Shown here in pieces: positions 1 to 5,896 of a DNA stretch of 6,175 bases; position 1 is the stretch's first letter, and each line of letters opens with the position of its first letter. Both the position numbers and the translations under genes were made by a program. The stretch is from CAYYOS01 sp964473355 (lineage in GTDB: Bacteria > Pseudomonadota > Gammaproteobacteria > Burkholderiales > REEB80), in assembly GCA_964473355.1 (NCBI GenBank), contig CAYYOS010000141.1, positions 1-6,175 of the forward strand, in the 5' to 3' direction. The notes beneath the pieces are model-generated. The model was not told the DNA's origin and made no database searches. It saw only the letters and a program-made list of their open reading frames with translations.

Positions 1-331
1 CTTTAATGTCTCCTAACAGTTTTTGCATAGAGGGGTTAGCGTGACCTTTGCCGACAATATCAAAAGATTGGAGTAGGGGCACGCCAGACTTCATCATCGT
101 GGCGAGCTGCCGCGTGAAAATGGCGATATCTTTCGGTTTTATTTTCTTCTTACGGCCCAGGGTACTTTGTTTTTTAACGCGAGAAACGGTAATGCCCTGG
201 CGGCGCAAGGTGGCGCTTACCACTTTTTCACCGGCCGCGCGCATATCGCCTTTAATGATCTTGCCTTTTTTGTCTTTACCTTCCCAGACAAAATTGAATT
301 CTTTAATGGTTGCTTTTTTTACAGCTGCCAT
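1..331 (-). CDS. pilC: Type IV pilus inner-membrane platform protein PilC, N-terminal part
   Basis: PilC is the polytopic inner-membrane platform protein of the type IV pilus machine (GspF/T2SSF family); it couples the PilB motor to pilin assembly. Only the first 110 codons plus one base lie in the window; the rest is beyond the left edge. Visible are a basic, lysine-rich N-terminus, the typical opening EFNFVWEGKDKKGKIIKGDM (residues 11-30), the segment AAGEKVVSATLRRQGITV (32-49), and the start of the first T2SSF cytoplasmic domain, DIAIFTRQLATMMKSGVPLL (68-87), a family hallmark. The ATG at 331 follows the pilB stop by 9 nt, and its Shine-Dalgarno sequence AGGGA overlaps that stop codon, so translation is probably coupled to pilB. 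Being truncated by the window edge is not evidence of a broken gene. Family assignment is secure; a GspF of a type II secretion system is unlikely given the adjacent PilB. Confidence 0.93.
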   Translation of the reverse strand, partial: MAAVKKATIKEFNFVWEGKDKKGKIIKGDMRAAGEKVVSATLRRQGITVSRVKKQSTLGRKKKIKPKDIAIFTRQLATMMKSGVPLLQSFDIVGKGHANPSMQKLLGDIK

Positions 332-343
332 AATTGATCCCTA
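332..343 (-). promoter_or_regulatory. pilC ribosome binding site overlapping the pilB stop codon
   Basis: On the minus strand the sequence TAGGGATCAATTATG holds the pilB TAG stop (343-341), an AGGGA Shine-Dalgarno sequence (342-338) sharing two bases with that stop, a 6-nt spacer, and the pilC ATG (331-329). The arrangement suggests that ribosomes ending on pilB reinitiate on pilC. This is inference from the layout. Confidence 0.6.
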
Positions 344-2056
344 TTCATTTGTAACGGCTTCGATTTCTTCCAGCGATGTTAGCCCCGCCCTAACTTTAAT
401 CAGGCCGGATTGGCGTAAGTCTCGGACCCCCTCTGATTTTGCTTGATCTTCAATATCATGGGCGTTGCCATTTTTCATAATAATACGGCTAATCTCGTCA
501 GTTATCGGCATCACCTGATAAATACCAACACGTCCTTTGTAACCCGTACCTTTGCAAATCTCGCAGCCGACGTGCCCGTAGGGCTGCCAACTACCATCCA
601 AGTCCTCTTCGCTAAAGCCAGCGCGCAGCAGAGCTTCTTGCGGTACGTCCAGGGGCCTTTTGCAAGTGCATAATTTGCGCGCCAAACGTTGCGCCGTAAT
701 CAATAAAACCGATGAAGCGATGTTAAATGGCGCCACCCCCATATTCATTAGCCGGGTTAAAGTAGAAGGTGCGTCATTGGTGTGCAAGGTCGATAAAACC
801 ATGTGTCCGGTTTGCGCCGCCTTAATAGAGATCTCCGCCGTTTCTAAATCGCGGATTTCGCCCACCATCACCACATCGGGGTCTTGTCGTAAGAAAGCTC
901 GAAGAGCGGAGGCAAAAGTCAGACCTGCTTTATCATTAACGTTTACCTGGTTTACGCCGGGCAAATTAATTTCCGCGGGGTCTTCTGCGGTGGAGATATT
1001 CACGCCGGGTTTATTTAAGATATTTAAACAGGTGTATAGCGAAACGGTTTTTCCGCTACCAGTGGGCCCCGTTACTAATATCATGCCGTAAGGGCGCTGG
1101 ATAGCATTAAGCAAAATTTCCCGCTGTTCCGGCTCATATCCCAGCGCATCAATACCCAGGGTTGCGGAGGTGGGATCTAAAATACGCATAACGATCTTCT
1201 CACCATATAAGGTCGGTAGCGTACTCACCCTAAAATCGATAGCACGGTTTTTAGATAGCACTAACTTCATGCGACCGTCTTGCGGCACGCGTTTTTCCGA
1301 TATATCCAGCTTGGAAATGACTTTGATGCGGGAGGCTAGCTTATCTTTGATTACTAATGGTGGCTGTGCTGCTTCGTAGAGTACGCCATCAAGCCGATAG
1401 CGGATGCGATAAAACTTTTCGTAGGGCTCCAGGTGTATGTCGGAAACGCCAGAATTAATCGCATCCAGCATAATTTTCTGTAAATACTTAACGACCGGCG
1501 CGTCATCCACCTCGGCTGCTGCGGCTTGATCGCGCTCCGACGTGTCGGTTCCATCATCAAATTCTAGATCAATATCATCGGTGGCGAGGCTGTCTAAAGA
1601 AGTGTCTGTTGCCTCAGCCACTTTATCTACCAAAACGCCTAACTTATCATCCTCAACCAGAATGGGTTCTACGGTTAAGCTCGTTTGGAATTTGACGTCC
1701 GCCAGGGTCTGCAGGTTAGTGGGGTCGGAAATTCCCACAAACAAGCGTGTGCCGCGTTTGTAGAGAGCCAGCACCCGCCGGCTTTGCATAAATTTACCCT
1801 CTAATAGCCCAGTGGCAATATATGCAGGATCGAGGGCTTTTAGATCTAAAAGGGGAAGACCGAAGGTCTGCGCGGAAAACTCGGCGACCTCAAGCGCGCT
1901 GAGTTTGCGGCTTTGTATGAGTTGGCTAACAAACGCTATGCGGGCGTTGTTGGCCTGGGTCTGTAGCGCTTCGGCGTCCGGCTGTAAGAGCCGTCCTTGT
2001 TGCACCAAAGCGCGTGCCAGCCCACTTAAGCTGTTAGAGGTGGCTTCGGCTGCCAT
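341..2056 (-). CDS. pilB: Type IV pilus assembly (extension) ATPase PilB
   Basis: PilB is the hexameric cytoplasmic GspE/VirB11-type ATPase that powers pilus extension through PilC. The 571-residue length is normal for the family. Residues about 10-150 form the MshEN/T2SSE N-terminal region (FGLPLLDL at 65-72, FVGISDPTN at 106-114), followed by an acidic linker (160-185). The motor domain shows the Asp box (SDIHLEPYE, 205-213), Walker A GPTGSGKT (330-337), Walker B/catalytic Glu in DPDVVMVGEIRD (392-403, E400), and the His box TGHMVLSTLHTNDA (416-429). The C-terminal zinc-binding cysteines are C463, C465, C498 and C501; the first pair is CxC rather than the more usual CxxC. The ATG at 2056 has SD AAGGT (2067-2063) six bases upstream. 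pilC follows directly. No pilA lies beside it: the upstream gene is a CNNM protein, so the major pilin is encoded elsewhere. GspE or MshE are less likely because sequence and neighbour match PilB. Confidence 0.96.
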   Translation of the reverse strand: MAAEATSNSLSGLARALVQQGRLLQPDAEALQTQANNARIAFVSQLIQSRKLSALEVAEFSAQTFGLPLLDLKALDPAYIATGLLEGKFMQSRRVLALYKRGTRLFVGISDPTNLQTLADVKFQTSLTVEPILVEDDKLGVLVDKVAEATDTSLDSLATDDIDLEFDDGTDTSERDQAAAAEVDDAPVVKYLQKIMLDAINSGVSDIHLEPYEKFYRIRYRLDGVLYEAAQPPLVIKDKLASRIKVISKLDISEKRVPQDGRMKLVLSKNRAIDFRVSTLPTLYGEKIVMRILDPTSATLGIDALGYEPEQREILLNAIQRPYGMILVTGPTGSGKTVSLYTCLNILNKPGVNISTAEDPAEINLPGVNQVNVNDKAGLTFASALRAFLRQDPDVVMVGEIRDLETAEISIKAAQTGHMVLSTLHTNDAPSTLTRLMNMGVAPFNIASSVLLITAQRLARKLCTCKRPLDVPQEALLRAGFSEEDLDGSWQPYGHVGCEICKGTGYKGRVGIYQVMPITDEISRIIMKNGNAHDIEDQAKSEGVRDLRQSGLIKVRAGLTSLEEIEAVTNE

Positions 2057-2129
2057 TTACTTACCTTATGCACGCATCCAGAACTTAAATAATGCGCCCA
2101 ACGGCCTGAGTTGTAAAGCATTCATATGT

Positions 2130-2158
2130 ATTATCAAGCGTTAAGGCTGCATATTAAA
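2130..2158 (-). promoter_or_regulatory. Weak candidate sigma70-type promoter for pilB-pilC
   Basis: In the 147-nt gap upstream of pilB the minus strand has GATAAT (2135-2130, five of six bases of the -10 consensus) and, 17 nt upstream, TTTAAT (2158-2153, a poor -35). Transcription would begin near 2123 and leave a leader of about 65 nt. The -35 is weak, so either an activator is needed or this is chance in AT-rich DNA. Confidence 0.22.
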
Positions 2159-2170
2159 AGTGAAGATATA

Positions 2171-2190
2171 AGAATGGTGCACGACATTCT
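2171..2190. repeat. Short inverted repeat behind the corB-like gene
   Basis: AGAATG (2171-2176) and CATTCT (2185-2190) are perfect 6-bp inverted arms around an 8-nt centre that itself contains the palindrome GTGCAC. A second palindrome, CCTTAAGG (2191-2198), abuts it. The site is 14 nt past the corB stop. It could be a weak hairpin limiting read-through to pilB, or an operator upstream of pilB. There is no strong T-run, so a canonical intrinsic terminator is not supported. Confidence 0.35.
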
Positions 2191-2203
2191 CCTTAAGGTC
2201 ACA

Positions 2204-3478
2204 TTAGGTAGCGTTATTATTCGGGGGATAAAGCCGCAACACTTTAACCACGCGATCCTGAGTTTGGACGATTTCCAGCGTATGCTCCGCGATTTTTATG
2301 CTGGTCCCGGGTTCGGGGATATCTTCAAAGTGTTCTAGAACCAGGCCATTTATTGTTTTAGGCCCATCTAGAGGCAGATTGGTGCCCAGCTTACGGTTAA
2401 TTACCCGCAAGGAGCTGCTGCCGTCTAGTAGCCAGCTACCGTCTTTCTGACGGCGAAAGGCGCCTCCGTGAATCGGTGAAGGGGTGGTGAATTCGCCAAC
2501 AATTTCTTCAAGAATGTCTTCTAAGCTGACCAAGCCCTTCAGTTCCCCATATTCGTCGACCACCAGCCCAATCCGCCGTTGATTTTCTTGGAAGTGGTGT
2601 AGCTGCGTAAAAAGGGGTGTGCCAGCGGGGATAAAATAGGCCGAGCGCATAATTTTTCTTAACGCTACCTCATCCAGAGCCACACCTTGAGCTTGGTGCA
2701 GCACTTTGCGAACGTGTACCACCCCCACAATGTTATCCAATTGTTCTTGGTAGACAATGAGCCGGGTATGGTTGCTGGTAGATAAACTGCGGCTGATGTT
2801 GGCCGGGGTGTCGTTGATATCAATCGCTTCAATTTGGGTGCGCGGCGTCATGACATCGTCGACGGTGATATTTTCTAGTTCAAACAAGTTGAGCAAAATA
2901 CTTTGATGCTTGGGGGGTATAAAGTGGCTGACCTCCAGTATTAGCGTCCGTAATTCTTCCATGCTTAAAGCCGAGACTTCATTGCCCGGCGGCTTCAAAC
3001 GCAGCAGGGAGAGTAACGCTGAAACGAATAAATTAACAAACCATACGATAGGATAAAAAAGCTTTAGCAGCGGCGATAAAATAAAACTAATTGGTAGCGC
3101 AATTTGTTCGGCATAGGCGGCGCCTACCACTTTCGGGGTGATTTCGCTGAACACCAAAATAGCAAAAGTGATTAATAAAGTGGCAATACTTAAAGCATAT
3201 TCGTTGTCGCCCATAAGCCTAACCGCGATGACCGTGGCTAGCGTGGCAGACGCGGCATTGATAAGGTTATTGCCCAACAAAATCACGCCCAAAAGCTTGT
3301 CAGTTTTGGTGAGCAACGCCTGAGTCAATGCGGCACCCCACGCGCCCTCGTTAACAAGATGTTTGAGGCGATAGCGGTTTAGCGCCATCATGCTGGTTTC
3401 AGCCACTGAAAAAAAACCGGAGAATATGAGCAAGGCAAAAAGCGCGCCTAAGAGCGTGCCGGTAGAAATTTCGTCCAC
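2204..3478 (-). CDS. corB: CNNM/CorB (HlyC/CorC-type) membrane protein, probable Mg2+ transporter
   Basis: This is a 424-residue member of the CNNM family, to which CorB/YfjD belong; the family is tied to Mg2+ (and Co2+) transport across the inner membrane. The N-terminal DUF21/CNNM domain spans about 1-185 with hydrophobic segments near 8-28, 62-88, 94-112 and 125-158. It carries the motifs SGFFSVAETSMMALNRYRL (20-38) and SEITPKVVG (111-119). A cytoplasmic CBS pair follows (about 205-330, with DDVMTPRTQIEAID at 207-220 and LVVDEYGELKGLVSLEDILE at 305-324), then a CorC_HlyC domain (about 340-418). The start is GTG at 3478: an in-frame TAA lies two codons upstream and the next Met (30) would remove the first membrane segment. 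No Shine-Dalgarno sequence precedes it (CACGACCCCCTAATCA). It begins 29 nt after the YpjD-like stop, so the two are probably co-transcribed. The same pair sits beside ffh in E. coli. The older name 'hemolysin' should not be read as toxin activity. Confidence 0.9.
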   Translation of the reverse strand: MDEISTGTLLGALFALLIFSGFFSVAETSMMALNRYRLKHLVNEGAWGAALTQALLTKTDKLLGVILLGNNLINAASATLATVIAVRLMGDNEYALSIATLLITFAILVFSEITPKVVGAAYAEQIALPISFILSPLLKLFYPIVWFVNLFVSALLSLLRLKPPGNEVSALSMEELRTLILEVSHFIPPKHQSILLNLFELENITVDDVMTPRTQIEAIDINDTPANISRSLSTSNHTRLIVYQEQLDNIVGVVHVRKVLHQAQGVALDEVALRKIMRSAYFIPAGTPLFTQLHHFQENQRRIGLVVDEYGELKGLVSLEDILEEIVGEFTTPSPIHGGAFRRQKDGSWLLDGSSSLRVINRKLGTNLPLDGPKTINGLVLEHFEDIPEPGTSIKIAEHTLEIVQTQDRVVKVLRLYPPNNNAT

Positions 3479-3507
3479 TGATTAGGGGGTCGTGAGTTTA
3501 AAAGCCA

Positions 3508-4323
3508 TTATGGGCCGGAAATTGCCGGTCGATGCAAGATAATTTCCAATACAAATTTGCTACCTAGATAAGCCAGCAATAACATAATAAATCCGGCTAA
3601 AATCCAGCGTACTGCGACGCGCCCCCGCCATCCATAAATATATCGCCCGCCTAACAGGGCGGCAAAAATAAACCAAGAAATGATTGCGAAAATCGTTTTA
3701 TGGTTGACTGGCATGGCCTTTTGAAACAGCTCCTCAGAGAATAAAATGCCGCTCGCCAAAGTGAGCGTTAAGAGCAAAAAGGCAACGGCGATGAGGCGAA
3801 AAAGCAATTTTTCCATGGCCAACAGGGGTGGGAATTGGGGTAAGGGGCTAACGCTTTTATGATGTAATCGGCGTTCAACAAACGTCATAAATAGCGCATG
3901 GAAAGCCGCTATTGTAAATAGACTGTAGGCTAATATGGAAACAAAAAAGTGCAGTTTAAATGCAGGGAGACTGGTGTATGGCAAGGTATGCAAAGGGTTG
4001 GAAAATGCCGGTAAAATGGCCGTGACGCCTGCTATGGGAAGCACTATCACTTGCAAGCCCAGTAAGTCGTCGGCAAAGCTGGTAAGCCAATAAATTAAAA
4101 CAGTCAACCAGAGTATGGCAGACAGGGCATTGGCAAAATTAAAGTTTACGGCGCCAGCCGCAAATATGCTCTGATACAAAAGCAGTCCGTGCAAAAACAG
4201 CGGCAGGGCGATAAGCATTTTTTGCCAGGGCGGCGCCGCACCCCTTACCGGACTACCCCAATTAGATCGCCAGAAAACCCCGGCAAGGGAAAAATATAGC
4301 AAAACCGTTAGCAAATAGAGCAT
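3508..4323 (-). CDS. ypjD: CcsA-like inner-membrane protein of the YpjD type (cytochrome c assembly family)
   Basis: This 271-residue integral membrane protein resembles the cytochrome c assembly/CcsA family (haem handling) and specifically E. coli YpjD, whose precise function is not established. About eight hydrophobic segments are visible. The C-terminal half holds the recognisable features: LHFFVSILAYSLFTIAAFHALF (124-145, His125), PPLLAMEKLLFR (165-176), LLLTLTLASGILF (183-195), NHKTIFAIISWFIFAALLGG (207-226, His208), and YGWRGRVAV (230-238). His125 and His208 are candidate haem-ligand positions by family analogy. The chosen start is ATG at 4323. A TTG at 4338 would add five residues, but it has no SD and would overlap the best -10 element. 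The stop is 29 nt before the corB start. The gene is divergent from ffh, an arrangement known in other gammaproteobacteria. Identity as the YpjD-type protein is good; biochemical role is inferred only. Confidence 0.87.
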   Translation of the reverse strand: MLYLLTVLLYFSLAGVFWRSNWGSPVRGAAPPWQKMLIALPLFLHGLLLYQSIFAAGAVNFNFANALSAILWLTVLIYWLTSFADDLLGLQVIVLPIAGVTAILPAFSNPLHTLPYTSLPAFKLHFFVSILAYSLFTIAAFHALFMTFVERRLHHKSVSPLPQFPPLLAMEKLLFRLIAVAFLLLTLTLASGILFSEELFQKAMPVNHKTIFAIISWFIFAALLGGRYIYGWRGRVAVRWILAGFIMLLLAYLGSKFVLEIILHRPAISGP

Positions 4324-4337
4324 GTTAGCTACTGTCA

Positions 4338-4366
4338 ATATTATCTATAACATATTACTATACCAA
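4338..4366 (-). promoter_or_regulatory. Candidate sigma70 promoter of the ypjD-corB unit
   Basis: The minus strand reads TTGGTA (4366-4361, -35-like, four of six), a 17-nt spacer, then TAATAT (4343-4338, -10-like, four of six). Transcription would start near 4331, only about 8 nt before the ypjD ATG at 4323, leaving no room for a Shine-Dalgarno sequence. None is in fact visible. The -35 lies inside an inverted repeat. Confidence 0.35.
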
Positions 4367-4383
4367 CGTGCTGGTAAGTAGTA
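4356..4383. repeat. Extended inverted repeat between divergent ypjD and ffh
   Basis: Arms TACTATACCA (4356-4365) and TGGTA-AG-TAGTA (4372-4383) are complementary over ten base pairs with a two-base bulge (AG, 4377-4378), around the 6-nt centre ACGTGC. The dyad covers the candidate ypjD -35 and sits 38 nt upstream of the ffh start. It could be an operator shared by both directions, or an RNA hairpin in the ffh leader. There is no T-run to make it an intrinsic terminator. Confidence 0.5.
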
Positions 4384-4421
4384 TTCCCCGCTTATTTTGC
4401 GGACCTCTCTAAGGCTGTTGC

Positions 4422-5768
4422 ATGTTTGATAATCTAACTAAGCGCTTCAACTCCGTCGTAAAGACCCTGCGGGGGCAAGCCCGTTTAACTGAAGATAATA
4501 TTCAACAAGCTCTGCGCGATGTACGTATTGCCTTGTTAGAAGCCGATGTCGGACTACCCGTCGTCAAAGAATTTATGGCGAACGTGCAGCGGCGCGCTAT
4601 AGGACAAGAGGTAGCGCAAAGTTTAACCCCGGGGCAAGCCGTAGTGCAAATTGTTGCGGAAGAGCTCACGCGTTTAATGGGCGAGTCTCAATCCGACCTA
4701 AATCTTGCTGTTAGGCCACCGGCGATATTTTTAATGGCGGGTTTGCAGGGCGCGGGTAAGACGACAACTAGCGCAAAACTGGCAAAATTTCTAACCGAAC
4801 AGACCAAGAAAAAGGTCCTATTGGCCAGTTGCGACGTCTATCGTCCCGCGGCCATGGAGCAACTCCAAAGTTTAGCGCTGCAAATAGGTGTGGACTATTT
4901 CGTCACACAACAGGGCGCAACCCCTACGGCCATAGCTGAGGCCGCCCTGGATTATGCGCGCCGCCATTTTCACGAGGTGTTAATCGTCGATACGGCGGGA
5001 AGGCTGGGCATAGACGAGGCAATGATGCAGGAAATTAGCGCGCTAAATAAAGCGCTCACGCCCGCCGAAGTGCTTTTTGTAGTGGACGCGATGCAGGGTC
5101 AGGACGCGGTGAATACGGCCAGAGCGTTTGCCGCCGCCCTGCCGCTGACCGGCATTATCCTTACCAAGCTGGACGGCGATGCCCGTGGCGGGGCGGCCTT
5201 ATCGGCTCGCCAGATCACCGGTAAGCCCATCAAATTTGTCGGCATTAGCGAAAAATTACACGGTCTCGAGCCGTTTTACCCCGAACGTATGGCAAGCCGC
5301 ATTTTAGGCATGGGTGACGTGTTATCGCTCATCGAAGACGCGCAACGCAATGTTGATCAAGAGGATGCGAAAAAACTCGCCAAGAAGCTCAAGTCTGGCA
5401 AAAATTTTACGCTTGACGACTTTAAGGCCCAGCTGTTGCAAATGAAAAAAATGGGGGGTATGAACGCGCTTCTGGATAAACTCCCGGCGCAATTGAGTAA
5501 CATGAATGCTCCGCAAATGGGCGACAAAGAAATTAATCACGTTGAGGCGATTATTAATTCCATGACGCCCGAAGAACGTACTACGCCCGTAGTGATTAAG
5601 GCATCCCGCAAGCGGCGTATCGCGCTAGGTTCGGGCACGTCGGTGCAAGAGGTTAACCGCCTATTAAATCAATTTGAGCAAGCGCAAAAACTGATGAAAA
5701 TGATGTCTAAAGGAGGTATGGCAAAAATGATGCGCAGCATGAAATCTATGATTCCACCCACGCGCTAA
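4422..5768 (+). CDS. ffh: Signal recognition particle protein Ffh (SRP54 GTPase)
   Basis: Ffh binds 4.5S RNA to form the SRP, recognises signal sequences and membrane segments at the ribosome exit, and with the receptor FtsY delivers the ribosome to the inner membrane. At 448 residues it is full length (E. coli about 453). The N domain (1-95) includes ALLEADVGLPVVKEF (37-51). The G domain has GLQGAGKTT (107-115, G1), CDVYRPAAMEQL (137-148), DTAGR (190-194, G3), TKLDGDARGG (248-257, G4) and GISEK (274-278). The methionine-rich M domain has KKMGGM (342-347), the RNA-binding block SRKRRIALGSGTSVQEVNRL (395-414) and a tail KLMKMMSKGGMAKMMRSM (423-440). The ATG at 4422 follows SD AAGG (4411-4414) by seven bases. 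A weak candidate promoter is CTGTCA (4332-4337), 18 nt, TACTAT (4356-4361). It is divergent from ypjD. rpsP, often next in gammaproteobacteria, is not the next gene. Confidence 0.98.
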   Translation: MFDNLTKRFNSVVKTLRGQARLTEDNIQQALRDVRIALLEADVGLPVVKEFMANVQRRAIGQEVAQSLTPGQAVVQIVAEELTRLMGESQSDLNLAVRPPAIFLMAGLQGAGKTTTSAKLAKFLTEQTKKKVLLASCDVYRPAAMEQLQSLALQIGVDYFVTQQGATPTAIAEAALDYARRHFHEVLIVDTAGRLGIDEAMMQEISALNKALTPAEVLFVVDAMQGQDAVNTARAFAAALPLTGIILTKLDGDARGGAALSARQITGKPIKFVGISEKLHGLEPFYPERMASRILGMGDVLSLIEDAQRNVDQEDAKKLAKKLKSGKNFTLDDFKAQLLQMKKMGGMNALLDKLPAQLSNMNAPQMGDKEINHVEAIINSMTPEERTTPVVIKASRKRRIALGSGTSVQEVNRLLNQFEQAQKLMKMMSKGGMAKMMRSMKSMIPPTR

Positions 5769-5896
5769 ACCTATTGTGCAGTGGCTTCGGCGAACTAAGC
5801 ATAATTAAGCTATACAGTAACGGACAGCGGCATGCGGAGTCTAATAGAGTAACTTCTCGTCATCAACAATCAGTAGAAAGCCAGCGGGTTCTTTTT
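5769..5896. other. Intergenic gap ffh–luxR-type gene, no clear terminator
   Basis: I see no stem plus T-run that would end ffh transcription and no rRNA, tRNA or small-gene signal. A -10-like TATACA (5811-5816) is present without a convincing -35. The luxR reading frame stays open back through this gap into the end of ffh, but contains no ATG or GTG before 5897, only a TTG at 5774. Confidence 0.5.
5798..5811. repeat. Imperfect 14-bp palindrome upstream of the LuxR-type gene
   Basis: AGCATAATTAAGCT is symmetric except for one mismatched pair (positions 5801 and 5808): AGC/GCT arms around a perfect TAATTA core. It begins 99 nt before the regulator's ATG and touches the -10-like TATACA. It may be an operator for autoregulation. 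It does not resemble the classical GC-flanked lux box closely, and chance is possible in AT-rich DNA. Confidence 0.25.

Noticed and set aside
48..446. Open plus-strand reading frame of 132 codons over pilC/pilB
   Set aside because: It is antisense to the start of pilC and the end of pilB, both recognised with family motifs; the translated product has no recognisable domain.
660..2144. Several plus-strand open frames (660-1091, 1170-1379, 1542-1763, 1812-2144)
   Set aside because: They are shadows of pilB, whose minus-strand frame carries all expected ATPase motifs without interruption.
2180..2197. GG-N10-GC pattern upstream of pilB resembling a sigma54 promoter
   Set aside because: Only the invariant GG and GC (plus part of TGCA) match; the flanking TGGCAC and TTGC consensus bases are missing, and GG-N10-GC occurs often by chance.
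2126..2338. Short plus-strand frame spanning the corB-pilB gap
   Set aside because: Two thirds of it is antisense to the conserved C-terminus of the CorB-like protein, with no SD and no recognisable product.
4388..4402. CCGC-TTATTTT-GCGG hairpin in the ffh leader
   Set aside because: A 4-bp stem with a 7-nt loop and no T-run is too weak to call a terminator or riboswitch.
5322..5540. Minus-strand frame of 72 codons inside ffh
   Set aside because: It is antisense to the conserved Ffh M-domain and has no independent support.
5780..5797. Possible UUCG-loop terminator just after ffh (around GGCTTCGGCG)
   Set aside because: Only two base pairs form around the UUCG loop and no T-run follows.
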